Assembly (NCBI RefSeq): GCF_003313385.1
Contig: NZ_QMHN01000007.1
Span: forward strand, 1 to 64,000
DNA length: 64,000 nucleotides
DNA from: Pedobacter chitinilyticus
Lineage (GTDB): Bacteria > Bacteroidota > Bacteroidia > Sphingobacteriales > Sphingobacteriaceae
Direction of reading: 5' to 3'
The translations under genes and the position numbers were made by a program. Under the pieces are notes generated by a model that worked only from the letters and a program-made list of their open reading frames with translations, was not told where the DNA came from and made no database searches. Below are positions 37,753 to 47,564 of this stretch, one piece after another. Positions within the stretch are counted from its first letter, which is position 1; every line of letters starts with the position of its first letter.

Positions 37753-39768
37753 ATGAAAAGAATAAACTTGAAAGCACTTTATATGCTATGGCTAGTCATT
37801 TTCTCGTCCGCTATCTTAAGGGCATCGGAAAAAACAGATAGCATCTTCAAAATTAAAAAACCTAACTATCAGGTTAGCCCATTAACGGGCGTTACACGCC
37901 AGCATTGGGTAGATGCGGCTGAGTACCTGCTTAACGGAGCTTTTAGTTATATCCATACGATGGATGATGCCATGAAGTTTCCGAAACAACATGAGAAAAC
38001 CTATCCTAAAAAAGAAGATCAGCTTCCCACTGAAAAGCTAGAAGGATTTTGCCGCACCTTATTTGTAGCAGCTCCTTTACTACGTGAAAAACCTAATTTG
38101 GTGCTCAACCATATTAAAGTAGCAGATTATTACCGGCACAATCTTTTAAACCTAATTAATCCCAACAGTCCAAGTTATATCAAACCTCGTGGCAACGGCG
38201 GACCAAGTCAAATTTTAGTGGAGTTTGGCGCATTGGCCATATCCTTATCTGTTGCACCAGAAATACTTTGGGATCCGTTAACTGAAGAACAGAAAGATGC
38301 GTTGGCAGCAACCATGCTCAGCTACGGCGATGGGCCAACTATAGGCTCCAATTGGAGATTTTTCAATGTGTTTGTCTTGAGTTTCTTCAAAGAAAAAGGC
38401 TACAAGGTTAATGAGCAGCTGATGCTTGGTTACTTGGATAAAATCATAGAAGCCTATCGTGGATATGGCTGGTACAATGACTCTCCAGCCTACGATTATT
38501 ACAGCATGTGGGCCTTCCAAATGTACGGGCCACTATGGTCGCAGCTTTACGGCAACAAATACTATCCTACCTACGCTAAAAAATTCATGGATAATTTGTC
38601 TGAAATGGCCCAAAATTATCCTTACACCTTTAATGAGCAAGGTCAAATGAACATGTGGGGACGTAGTATTGCCTATCGCTTTGGTGCGGTAGCTCCCCTA
38701 GCATTAACTGGCTACCTGAATGACCCCAACAAGGTAAATTATGGATGGATGAGAAGAATTGCCTCTAGCAGTATGTTACAATTTCTCGAAAATCCATCGT
38801 TTATGGAAGACCATGTGCCTACCTTGGGTTTCTATGGAGCGTTTGAACCCGCAGTACAAGTTTACAGCTGCAGGGGAAGTGTATATTGGCTAGGAAAAGC
38901 TTTTTTGGCGTTACAGTTACCCGCAGACAACATATTTTGGACCGCTAAAGAAAATAACGGTGCTTGGGACAATGAACTCAAAAAAGACCATGTTTATAAC
39001 AAATTCCAACCTGGCTCAAATCTGTTGATCACCAATTATCCCAACAGCGGTGCTTCCGAAATACGCTCGTGGTGCCACGAAACCATGGCCAAAGATTGGC
39101 AGAAATTCCGCAGCACAGAGAATTATAACAAACTTGCCTACAATACCAATTTACCTTGGATGGCAGATGGCAAAAATGGAGAAATCTCCATGAATTATGG
39201 TGTTTTTAATGGAAAGAAAGAATGGGAAGTGCTGCGCCTATATACTTTTATAGGTTTTGAAAATGGAATTTACAGAAGAAATGCCGAACTAGAAACAAAC
39301 AGTGACATTAAATTAAAGTTGGCAGATATCCCTTTGCCCAACGGTATTTTAAGAGTAGACAAAGTAGTTTCTCCTGTAAGAACAGATTTGACCTTAGGAC
39401 ATTACGCTTTGCCCCTTTTAGATCAGAAAATCGTAAAGAAGGTTAAAAAAACAAAAGGAGGAAACGCTTATCTCATTAGTAATGGCGAATATCATTTGGC
39501 CATGATTTCGCTAAATGGCTGGGATAAAATGGATTTCGTAGACACTGAAAATTTGCATCCTGTTAGTGAAAAAAGTAGCCTTATTAGTGCAAAAAGCAAT
39601 GTTTCTGAGGAAGAAATCTTCGTCACTCTGCAATTGTGGAAGAAAGGCAAAAAAGACTTCACCAACAAAGAGCTTCAACCAGTAAAAAGCGTAAAAATAA
39701 CAGACGATAAAAACAATGTTGAAGTGATGTTTCAAGATGGAACCACCAAAACCATTAATTTTAATTAG
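37753..39768 (+). CDS. DUF2264 family protein (long form), putative uronidase-like
   Basis: Exported protein of 671 aa, signal peptide about 1-24. It shares the DUF2264 landmarks with the short paralogue at 12669-13919: SNWRFFNVFVLSFF, a GYGWYNDSPAYDYYSMWAF stretch and GRSIAYRFGAVAPLA. About 250 C-terminal residues add a beta-rich extension (DUF2264_C type) absent from the short form. A GH154-like exo-beta-glucuronidase role is possible. It is 61 bp behind the symporter on the same strand, so an exported glycosidase-like protein may be part of the arabinose catabolic operon. A terminator follows at 39796-39831. Confidence 0.72.
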   Translation: MKRINLKALYMLWLVIFSSAILRASEKTDSIFKIKKPNYQVSPLTGVTRQHWVDAAEYLLNGAFSYIHTMDDAMKFPKQHEKTYPKKEDQLPTEKLEGFCRTLFVAAPLLREKPNLVLNHIKVADYYRHNLLNLINPNSPSYIKPRGNGGPSQILVEFGALAISLSVAPEILWDPLTEEQKDALAATMLSYGDGPTIGSNWRFFNVFVLSFFKEKGYKVNEQLMLGYLDKIIEAYRGYGWYNDSPAYDYYSMWAFQMYGPLWSQLYGNKYYPTYAKKFMDNLSEMAQNYPYTFNEQGQMNMWGRSIAYRFGAVAPLALTGYLNDPNKVNYGWMRRIASSSMLQFLENPSFMEDHVPTLGFYGAFEPAVQVYSCRGSVYWLGKAFLALQLPADNIFWTAKENNGAWDNELKKDHVYNKFQPGSNLLITNYPNSGASEIRSWCHETMAKDWQKFRSTENYNKLAYNTNLPWMADGKNGEISMNYGVFNGKKEWEVLRLYTFIGFENGIYRRNAELETNSDIKLKLADIPLPNGILRVDKVVSPVRTDLTLGHYALPLLDQKIVKKVKKTKGGNAYLISNGEYHLAMISLNGWDKMDFVDTENLHPVSEKSSLISAKSNVSEEEIFVTLQLWKKGKKDFTNKELQPVKSVKITDDKNNVEVMFQDGTTKTINFN

Positions 39769-39795
39769 CCACTTAATTTTAAAATCAATAGCCAT

Positions 39796-39831
39796 AAAAA
39801 ACGTCAAGTATTTATAGTACTTGACGTTTTT
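39796..39831. terminator. Bidirectional terminator between the DUF2264 and GH35 genes
   Basis: Perfect 14-bp stem, arms AAAAACGTCAAGTA and TACTTGACGTTTTT, with a short loop and A/T runs on both sides. The flanking genes converge on it. Confidence 0.75.
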
Positions 39832-39981
39832 CTTTGTAAACATACCAAATCGAAATCCATTATCATTATTTAACTGAGTTAACGCGACATGTTCGGTAAT
39901 TGCTTAACAAACCTGAAATAAATTGGTTCGTAGCTACCGTCTACGTATTCGTGGTGACGCCAATTAAATGCATTATTCCAA

Positions 39982-42312
39982 TTACTTAATCATAAACGGC
40001 TGTTTGGAAATATAGAAATTAAAATCCTTCACTCTCCCTTTACTTTCCCTCATACGGGGCAAGTACTTAAACCCCGAGATCACCTGTTCTTTTCCTAAAT
40101 CGATAACTACTTGGTGAGGTTGAGCTTTAGCGTTTCTACTCCAAGCTGTTTGCCAAAAAGTAGTTGGTTGATTATCTACCATTAAGGTTGCCAAACCATT
40201 TCCTTCTCCCAGCTCTTCACTATCGGCAAAAAAGATAGAGTACTCTTCTCTTGGAATTTCTTTTCCTTCGCTATTTTTAATCCTCAGTTCTGCAATGGTG
40301 GTAAATGGCACATCACCATAGGCCGAAAGACTTTCTAAACAGATGTAGCGACCTTGGTGAGTTTTTTCAAAGTTAACTTCCTGCCATCCTTCGGTGTTGT
40401 TCAAGGTACCTGTAAGTACTTTATTTTTTGTAACTAATTGTAGTTTATTGCCTGGTTTGCTGTGCAACAAGGTAGAATCTATCTTCGTTTCCCAGATGTG
40501 ATTTTTAATACCTTTCAATTTAAGTGTTGGGAAGTCTTCCATTTCTAAAACCTTGATCTCGTTTTCACCTTTCTTCAACCAGCAACCTGGTACAAAAATA
40601 GTTTGTTGTGGCCCTATAAACCAATAACGGCCAATGTGCCTGCCATTAACCCACAACAAGCCCTTACCTACTTTTCTAGTGTCCAAATAAGTATCGCCTA
40701 CTTGATCTAATTTAAAAGTTGCTCGATAAAGGTGCGGGTATCCAGCTTGGCGAGAAGAAGATTTGAAACCATCAATATTATTTAACGGCAATGAATAATG
40801 AGACCAGCCCAAAATTTCCTTACCGTTTAACCATACGCCTTCAGTAATTCCTTTACGTTCGTGATCTATCGCATTGCCAAAATTAACACGAGCTTGATGC
40901 TCCACTAAAATTTCCAAAGTATGCTTACCTTCTTCCTTCACATTAATGGGAATAGAAAACTGATTCAATCTTCTATCTAGTAAGCCCACCTTCTTCTTAT
41001 CAATATAAATCGTGGCCCTATCCATTACTCTTTTTATGGTCAAATTTCCTTGCAAACGCCCTTCTATTTGACTGCTATACAGAATATATCCAGAATTTTG
41101 ACCCAAGCTTTCCATTGTTTGTGGCTTCTCAAAAACTTGAGGCTTTGGCAAATTGGCCACTAACGAAGCAACAGGTTTTAGCTCAAACTCTGGAATCGTT
41201 ATTTTAGGTAATGGCTCTGGAAGTGGCGGCAATTTAAGTTCAGGAAACTTATCCTTAATTACCTTTTGAAAAGCAAAAAATTTGTCATTTGGCACACCAT
41301 CTTCACTTAAAGGCGCATCATAATCATAACTAGTGGTATACGGCGTATAATAAGTATTACTACCGTTAGCTCCTGGGAAAAAGCCATTGGTAGTACCACC
41401 ATGGAACATGTATAGATTCACAGAAATACCATTATTTACCATCCATTTAAAATCTGACAGTTTTTCTTCCACAGAATGAACCTCATGTTTACCACCCCAA
41501 TAATCAAACCATCCTGTCCAAAATTCTGAATTGAATTTGGGCACATTAGGTGCATATTTCTCAAAAATGGCAAAATTCTTTTCTGCCTCTCCACCAAAAT
41601 TAATAGAAGGCATTACTCCTTCAACATGCGCATTATCGTAATAGTTTTTGCCTGCCCAATCGCAATGAAAAAGTGGGACATCTACTTTAGCTTCCAAAAG
41701 CGCATCTCTAATGGCAGCTACATATTTTTTATCTCCTGCATAAACGCCATATTCATTTTCTACCTGTACCATCAACACATTTCCACCTTTTGTTATCAGG
41801 TTTGGACGGAATTCCTCCACAGCTCTTTTCAAGAAGGTAAGCGTTTGCGGCATATAATTAGGATCAGAGCTTCTTAATACCACGCCTTTGGTTTTCAATA
41901 ACCAAGCTGGCAAGCCTCCCAAGTCCCATTCGGCACAAGTATAAGGCCCTGGCCTGATAATTACCCAAAGCCCTTCCTCTTGCGCAATTCTGCAGAATTC
42001 AGAAATATCTAAATTATCACTAAAGTTGTATTTACCTGGTTGCGGCTCATGGGCATTCCAGAACATATAAGTACAAATGGCATTTAAACCCATTGCCTTC
42101 GCCATTTTTAACCGATGACGCCAATAAGGCTTCGGTATCCGAGCGTAGTGCATTTCGCCGCTGATGATTTGAAAGTTCTTACCATCCAGAAGAAATTGAT
42201 TTCCGCTTATTTTAAAAGTATGCTGCTTATCAATTTGTGCTTTGACAGAAAAACACCCAAAAAGTAATAAGATAGCTACTGGTACTAGAAAGTTTTTTTT
42301 ATTCAACCTCAT
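39982..42312 (-). CDS. GH35 beta-galactosidase with C-terminal F5/8-type domain
   Basis: Exported protein of 776 aa, signal peptide about 1-25. The GH35 barrel has ISGEMHYARIP, RPGPYTCAEWDLGG, acid/base E187 in VENEYGVY and nucleophile E263 in KFNSEFWTGWF. After accessory beta domains (jelly rolls, about 400-620), the last 130 residues resemble a discoidin/F5-8 type C carbohydrate-binding domain. It should remove terminal beta-galactose from galactan or AGP side chains. It is 23 bp downstream of the GH2 gene, and both are under operator E. Confidence 0.93.
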   Translation of the reverse strand: MRLNKKNFLVPVAILLLFGCFSVKAQIDKQHTFKISGNQFLLDGKNFQIISGEMHYARIPKPYWRHRLKMAKAMGLNAICTYMFWNAHEPQPGKYNFSDNLDISEFCRIAQEEGLWVIIRPGPYTCAEWDLGGLPAWLLKTKGVVLRSSDPNYMPQTLTFLKRAVEEFRPNLITKGGNVLMVQVENEYGVYAGDKKYVAAIRDALLEAKVDVPLFHCDWAGKNYYDNAHVEGVMPSINFGGEAEKNFAIFEKYAPNVPKFNSEFWTGWFDYWGGKHEVHSVEEKLSDFKWMVNNGISVNLYMFHGGTTNGFFPGANGSNTYYTPYTTSYDYDAPLSEDGVPNDKFFAFQKVIKDKFPELKLPPLPEPLPKITIPEFELKPVASLVANLPKPQVFEKPQTMESLGQNSGYILYSSQIEGRLQGNLTIKRVMDRATIYIDKKKVGLLDRRLNQFSIPINVKEEGKHTLEILVEHQARVNFGNAIDHERKGITEGVWLNGKEILGWSHYSLPLNNIDGFKSSSRQAGYPHLYRATFKLDQVGDTYLDTRKVGKGLLWVNGRHIGRYWFIGPQQTIFVPGCWLKKGENEIKVLEMEDFPTLKLKGIKNHIWETKIDSTLLHSKPGNKLQLVTKNKVLTGTLNNTEGWQEVNFEKTHQGRYICLESLSAYGDVPFTTIAELRIKNSEGKEIPREEYSIFFADSEELGEGNGLATLMVDNQPTTFWQTAWSRNAKAQPHQVVIDLGKEQVISGFKYLPRMRESKGRVKDFNFYISKQPFMIK

Positions 42313-42335
42313 ATATTGCGCTTTTAGAAATATAT

Positions 42336-45300
42336 TTATTTAGAATTTTGATTTGATCCTTTGCGGATTACGCTCATCGTGTAGGAATATTGATACTCTT
42401 TACCACGGAAAAGATATTTATCCAACGGTTTAGAGCCCCACGAATCCAATCCTCCTACTCCCCTTTGAAACAAGTCCACGTTTAAGATGACCCTATCTGA
42501 TGGAATGATGTCTGAGGGGTGTTGTTGTTTCTTGGTAGTTCCTGGATCCCAGTCTTCAATTCTATAGTTAGTGGCACTTACCGATAAAGGCTGTGCACCT
42601 TTAATTTGCAGGCCATTGCCTTCACTATCAGTAAGGGTAAACCAGCGTACATCTGTTTTATTACCCGCTTCTTGTGGCCTGTAATATGGAAAAACTTGTT
42701 CTCCTACCTTTCCACTCCATACCGAGATAAAGGCATCTTGGTGGCGATCTACATAGTTTTCCCAAGGTCCACGACCGTACCAAGTAAAATTATTATACTC
42801 TTTAGGCAACTCCATATTCATACCCAAGCGCATCATTTCAGGCAAGTCATCAGTTAATGCTTTGTAGTGGGTGTTTACCGTCAATGAACCATCACTATTA
42901 ATGGTGTAGGCCACTTCTACCTTTGCCGCTACTCCCTGCGGTTGAAATTCATAATTTAGCGTAATCGCATCCGCTTTTTCATCAATACTTTTAAAGCTAA
43001 CTTTTTGCGATATCGAAGCCGTTTCCCAAACTCTTAAATTGTACTGCGCCTGCGAACCAAAGTCGTTATCAGTAGGTGCTCTCCAAAAATTTAGTTTTGG
43101 CATTTTTGCAATTAATTGTTTAGAAGCACCTTTAATGTCTGTCAAAGCTCTATTATCTTTTCCAAACTCGTAAGTGATGCCATTTGCTGTGAAACTGTAT
43201 TTTTGCTGCGTTTCTTTTTTCTCAATTTTTGTCTGATTAGCATTTTTGGCTACCTCAGCAAAATAATTATTGTTTGTAAATGCAAATTCTCCTTTGGCAA
43301 CTTCAAATCCTACAGGAAGAAATTTAGTGGCCGTTCTTCTATGGGCATAAACCTGCAAGTAGTATTCTACTCCTGCCTCAAAAGCTAGCTTAGGAAGTTT
43401 CAAGGTTACCTCTTTTCTTGAGTCGGCGGCAATAGCGACCTCAAAATTACCCTCAGCAACGTTAGTCCCATTTTTTAACAACACCCATTTAAAACCATAT
43501 TCTTGGGTGCTAATTGGGGTAAACTTAAAATCATTGATCACGGTAACCACACCATTGGCAAGGTCTTTGGCTTCAAATAATATATTTTGATAAACCTTTT
43601 TAACAATATGGGTGTGTGGCATATACTGCTGATCTGGAGTAACAATACCGTCCATACAGAAATTACCATCATTTGGCTTATTAAACCCATTTAAGTCACC
43701 ACCGTAGGCCCAATATTCACGACCTTGCTCATCCTTGGTTTTAAACCCGTGATTGTACCACTCCCAAATGAAGCCACCTTGCATATTTTTACTGGTGCGC
43801 ATCAAATCCCAATAGTCTTGGAAATTGCCCATACTGTTCCCCATTGCATGAGCATACTCACACATGATATAAGGCTTGCCTAAATCTTTGGCAGCATCGC
43901 GTACCATGCTACCCCAAGAAGGATACATGTGACAAATAATGTCGGTATTTCTATCTCGCTGATAGGCTTGCTCATATTGTACTGGCCTGCTTTTATCTCT
44001 CGCTTTTGCCCAATCGTACATGTCAAAAAAAGCTTTTCCGTTACTGGCTTCATTACCTAAAGACCAAAATATCACCGAAGCATGATTTTTGTCTCTTTCA
44101 ATCAACCTCATAATTCTATCCATGTGCGCCGCTTTCCACTCAGGAAAGTTAGAAACGTTGTTTGGTCCGTAGCCCAATCCGTGCGATTCAAGATTGGCTT
44201 CATCTACCAGATAAATCCCGTACTCGTCGCATAACCTATACCATAAGGGCTGTTGTGGATAGTGAGAGGTCCGCACAGCATTTATATTCAGTTCCTTGAA
44301 CAACTGGATATTACGAAGCATAACCACAGAATCGACCACTTGGCCCGTTTGCGTATTAAATTCATGCAAGTTTACCCCCTTAAACAGCACACGCTTGCCA
44401 TTAATGAGTACTTGCCCATCTTTAATTTCTACTTTTCGGAAACCTATACGATGCGAAGTGCTTTCTATTACTTTCTTTTGGCCATCCTTTAAAGTCACCA
44501 ACATCGTATAAAGGTTAGGTGTTTCGGCAGTCCATTTTAGTGGGGTTTTAACCGTACCTTCAAATACTAATGAATCAACGGCTTGAGCAGCTAAATTGAT
44601 TGGCTTTTGTTGACTAAAAACTTTTTTCCCCTGCTTATCCAAAATGCTTACTTCTACCATTTGAGCAGTAGCTGCATTACCATAATTTTGGATTTTTACC
44701 GAGCTACTAAATAAACCATTTTTGTACTGAGCATCTAAGTCTGGGTGCGCAAAAAAATCGAGGATGCGGGTCTGGTCCGTAGCATATAAATATACACTGC
44801 GATTGATACCACCTAATCTCCACATATCCTGATCTTCCAGATAACTGCCATCACTAAATTTATGTACTTCACAGGCCAACAGATTACTTCCCTTTTTAAG
44901 ATAAGGAGTGATGTCAAATTCTGCTGGGCTTTTAGAATTTTCGGTATAACCTACTTTCTTTCCATTGATCCAAACGTACATCGAATTTGTACCGCCTTCA
45001 AAATGCAGGAATACTTTTCTACCATTCCAATTTTCAGGAATATTAAACTGTTTACGGTAAGCACCTGTAGGCGAATCTTCTCTATTAATAAATGGCGGAC
45101 TGGAAGAAAATCCGAAACCAGTATTCACATATATGGGAATACCAAAGCCATTAAATTCCCAATTTCCTGGCACTGGCATGGTAGTCCATGAACTTGCATT
45201 AAATTCCTCTTTGAAAAACTCATCGGGAACATCAGCTATTTTACCGAACCAATGAAATTGCCATTTACCATTTAGAGATTGATAATATGGAGAGCTTTTG

Positions 45301-45467
45301 TATTCATTTTTGATAGCCAATGCTTCTGAGGCGTAAGGCAACAAGCTTGATCGCGTTTTCTCTTTATTAATAGCGAATACTTCGGGATTTTCCCAGTCTG
45401 GCTTTGATTGAGAATAAGCATTAGTAAGACTTAAACAAGCCAATACTAGTGATATCGTTCTTTTCAT
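42336..45467 (-). CDS. GH2 beta-galactosidase (LacZ-like), exported
   Basis: Protein of 1043 aa, the usual LacZ length plus a signal peptide (about 1-20, AYSQ). It has the sugar-binding domain with NGKWQFHWFG, the GH2 barrel with VNLHEFN, acid/base E473 in WSLGNEASNG and nucleophile E537 in IMCEYAHAMGNS, and the C-terminal Bgal_small_N domain (WRAPTDNDFGSQ). It cleaves terminal beta-galactosides, probably in the periplasm. First gene of a two-gene unit with the GH35, behind operator E. Confidence 0.94.
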   Translation of the reverse strand: MKRTISLVLACLSLTNAYSQSKPDWENPEVFAINKEKTRSSLLPYASEALAIKNEYKSSPYYQSLNGKWQFHWFGKIADVPDEFFKEEFNASSWTTMPVPGNWEFNGFGIPIYVNTGFGFSSSPPFINREDSPTGAYRKQFNIPENWNGRKVFLHFEGGTNSMYVWINGKKVGYTENSKSPAEFDITPYLKKGSNLLACEVHKFSDGSYLEDQDMWRLGGINRSVYLYATDQTRILDFFAHPDLDAQYKNGLFSSSVKIQNYGNAATAQMVEVSILDKQGKKVFSQQKPINLAAQAVDSLVFEGTVKTPLKWTAETPNLYTMLVTLKDGQKKVIESTSHRIGFRKVEIKDGQVLINGKRVLFKGVNLHEFNTQTGQVVDSVVMLRNIQLFKELNINAVRTSHYPQQPLWYRLCDEYGIYLVDEANLESHGLGYGPNNVSNFPEWKAAHMDRIMRLIERDKNHASVIFWSLGNEASNGKAFFDMYDWAKARDKSRPVQYEQAYQRDRNTDIICHMYPSWGSMVRDAAKDLGKPYIMCEYAHAMGNSMGNFQDYWDLMRTSKNMQGGFIWEWYNHGFKTKDEQGREYWAYGGDLNGFNKPNDGNFCMDGIVTPDQQYMPHTHIVKKVYQNILFEAKDLANGVVTVINDFKFTPISTQEYGFKWVLLKNGTNVAEGNFEVAIAADSRKEVTLKLPKLAFEAGVEYYLQVYAHRRTATKFLPVGFEVAKGEFAFTNNNYFAEVAKNANQTKIEKKETQQKYSFTANGITYEFGKDNRALTDIKGASKQLIAKMPKLNFWRAPTDNDFGSQAQYNLRVWETASISQKVSFKSIDEKADAITLNYEFQPQGVAAKVEVAYTINSDGSLTVNTHYKALTDDLPEMMRLGMNMELPKEYNNFTWYGRGPWENYVDRHQDAFISVWSGKVGEQVFPYYRPQEAGNKTDVRWFTLTDSEGNGLQIKGAQPLSVSATNYRIEDWDPGTTKKQQHPSDIIPSDRVILNVDLFQRGVGGLDSWGSKPLDKYLFRGKEYQYSYTMSVIRKGSNQNSK

Positions 45468-45493
45468 TTAACAAAATGTTTATACCTGATTAA

Positions 45494-45514
45494 TAAACGT
45501 TAAAAATACATTTA
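45494..45514. promoter_or_regulatory. AraR-type operator E, upstream of GH2-GH35
   Basis: Reads TAAACGT-N7-ACATTTA, the exact consensus, 26 bp upstream of the GH2 start at 45467. The rest of the gene-free stretch to 45790 shows nothing recognisable. Confidence 0.8.
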
Positions 45515-45791
45515 TTATTTGAATTTGGTAATCCCTATCAAAATTGTTGAACAATGACATTAAAACATTGATTGGCAAGCCGAAAGCAATACTATCAATT
45601 CAAAGCAAAAAAAACACGAAAAAAGCTATTTGCGCCCAGTAGTAAAAGTGAAGACATTGTAAATTCAGCGGCAAAAAGAAAGTTAAGCGACAACAGCTTA
45701 ATTATCACAAAAAGGAAGAAGACCTATTTTCAATAGATTACCGCTACAAAAAATGAACATGACAGATGGGTACGGTTTAATGGAAATGCTA

Positions 45792-45820
45792 TAAAAAACA
45801 AAAACCCCGCATTTGCGGGG
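45792..45820 (-). terminator. Terminator of tRNA-Phe
   Basis: Hairpin CCCCGC-loop-GCGGGG at 45805-45820, followed on the minus strand by a T-rich run to about 45792. It lies 9 bp beyond the tRNA 3' end. Confidence 0.8.
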
Positions 45821-45829
45821 TTTGGGAAG

Positions 45830-45902
45830 TGGTGCCTGCTGGGATCGAACCAGCGACACAAGGATTTTCAGTCCTTTGCTCTACCAACTGAGCTAAGGCA
45901 CC
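45830..45902 (-). tRNA. tRNA-Phe (anticodon GAA)
   Basis: A full 73-nt cloverleaf reads on the minus strand: acceptor GGTGCCT, D-loop AGCTCAGTTGGTAGAGC, anticodon arm GGACTGAAAATCC with GAA, T-arm with GGTTCGATCC, and discriminator A. The CCA end is not encoded. Its 5' part and upstream sequence are repeated at 1-51. Confidence 0.95.
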
Positions 45903-45927
45903 TCCGTTTGGGAATGCAAATGTAGTT
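45877..45927. repeat. Direct repeat, right copy (tRNA-Phe 5' half plus promoter)
   Basis: Exact match to bases 1-51 in the same orientation. After 45927 the copies differ by a T insertion and then diverge. Confidence 0.9.
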
Positions 45928-45947
45928 TCTTTTTTTGAAAGGCAAAA
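45917..45947 (-). promoter_or_regulatory. tRNA-Phe promoter (-33 TTTTGC, -7 TACATTTG)
   Basis: On the minus strand, TTTTGC (45942-45947) precedes TACATTTG (45917-45924) by 17 bp, fitting the Bacteroidota sigma consensus. The tRNA begins about 15 nt downstream of the -7 element. Confidence 0.7.
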
Positions 45948-46134
45948 TTATTTCGTAAAAAAATATTAATTAATTTTATTCAAACAGCCTTTTCATCTAA
46001 AAACCAACCAATTAATTTCTAATTAAAGATCCTCATAATTCATAACCATTCTAAATTTAAAAAATTATGCATGCATAATAATATGTTTTAAATCGAAATC
46101 TTTTAACTTCGTTGTACCATTACCCTATTAAACT

Positions 46135-47430
46135 ATGGTTGTACAAATAATATTCGTCTTATTGGTTGTTGCGGGCACTGCTCTTTTTGCATTTAATGCT
46201 CGCAAGGTGATCAGGAACATTAAACTAGGCAAGGCTGCAAACCGCAGTGATAAACCTCAAGAACGTTTAATGACCATGTTAAAAGTAGCCTTTGGTCAAA
46301 CCAAAATGGCTGTTAGACCTGTACCATTTCTTTTGCACTTGGTGGTATACTTGGGTTTTGTCATCATCAACCTTGAAGTTTTAGAAATCGTAATTGACGG
46401 TATATTTGGCACCCACCGCGTATTTGCGGGCTTGGGCGGCCTTTATAACTTTTTAATTGGAAGTTTTGAACTTTTGGCTGCTGGCGTTTGGTTGGCTTGT
46501 GCCATTTTTCTTATCCGAAGAAATGTGGTGAAGCTAAAGCGCTTTTCGGGCGTAGAAATGAAAAGCTGGCCAAAATCAGATGCTAATTATATTTTAATTA
46601 CCGAGATTTTATTGATGTCCGCTTTTTTGCTGATGAACGCTGCCGATGCCAAACTACAGGCTTTAGGTGTAGCGCATTACCAACAAGCAGGTGCTTTTCC
46701 AGTAAGTACGTGGTTGCTAGGCTTGTTACCTAACAACATCAACACTTTAATTTTTATTGAACGTTTTTGCTGGTGGTTCCATATTGTAGGTATTTTCGGT
46801 TTTTTAAACTACCTACCCTACTCAAAACACTTCCACATCATGTTGGCCTTCCCAAACACCTATTTTTCAAACTTGAATCCGAAGGGGGAATTTACCAATA
46901 TGGATAGTGTTACTAACGAGGTGAAGGCGATGCTTGATCCTTCGTTTGTGCCTGCCGAAACTGCTCCAGGAAAATTTGGTGCTAAAGACATTCAAGATCT
47001 TACTTGGGTAAATTTACTCAACGCTTATACTTGTACCGAGTGTGGTCGATGCACTTCGGTATGTCCAGCAAATATGACTGGCAAACTGCTTTCGCCACGT
47101 AAAATTATGATGGACACCCGCGACCGCATGGAGGAAGTAGGTAAAAACATCGACAAACATGGGGCAGATCATCAAGATGGCAAATCATTGTTGGATGATT
47201 ATATTTCCAGAGAAGAAATTTGGGCCTGCACCAGCTGTAATGCCTGTACAGAAGCTTGTCCAGTAAATATTGACCCGCTAGGCATTATTGTAGAATTAAG
47301 ACGTTATGCCGTGATGGAAGAGTCTGTTGCACCAGCAAGTATTAATGCCATGTTGGGCAACGTAGAAAACAATGGCGCTCCTTGGAAATACTCACCTGCC
47401 GACAGGTTTAATTGGGCCGAAGGGGATTAA
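46135..47430 (+). CDS. Membrane Fe-S oxidoreductase subunit, [4Fe-4S] dicluster
   Basis: Protein of 431 aa. About five hydrophobic segments in residues 1-240 resemble a nitrate-reductase gamma/HdrE-like cytochrome b region. Two [4Fe-4S] motifs follow: C300/C303/C306/C310 (CTECGRCTSVCP) and C365/C368/C371/C375 (CTSCNACTEACP). With the next gene it forms an HdrDE/GlpC-like pair common in Bacteroidota. It is likely to pass electrons between the quinone pool and a soluble partner; the substrate is unknown. It appears outside the PUL, just beyond the tRNA. Confidence 0.85.
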   Translation: MVVQIIFVLLVVAGTALFAFNARKVIRNIKLGKAANRSDKPQERLMTMLKVAFGQTKMAVRPVPFLLHLVVYLGFVIINLEVLEIVIDGIFGTHRVFAGLGGLYNFLIGSFELLAAGVWLACAIFLIRRNVVKLKRFSGVEMKSWPKSDANYILITEILLMSAFLLMNAADAKLQALGVAHYQQAGAFPVSTWLLGLLPNNINTLIFIERFCWWFHIVGIFGFLNYLPYSKHFHIMLAFPNTYFSNLNPKGEFTNMDSVTNEVKAMLDPSFVPAETAPGKFGAKDIQDLTWVNLLNAYTCTECGRCTSVCPANMTGKLLSPRKIMMDTRDRMEEVGKNIDKHGADHQDGKSLLDDYISREEIWACTSCNACTEACPVNIDPLGIIVELRRYAVMEESVAPASINAMLGNVENNGAPWKYSPADRFNWAEGD

Positions 47431-47564
47431 GGAGCAAGGAACTAGGAACTAGGATTAAGGACGAAGAAGTCCGAAAAGACTTAAATTAAATGAAGACTAA
47501 GTATGGTAAATGGTAAGTCGACGGTTGTCTAAATACTAATTACTAACTACGAAATACTAAAAAA

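Noticed and set aside
39796..39831. An eighth AraR-type operator (contains AAACGTCAA)
   Set aside because: The right arm of the operator is absent; the sequence is a perfect terminator hairpin between convergent genes.
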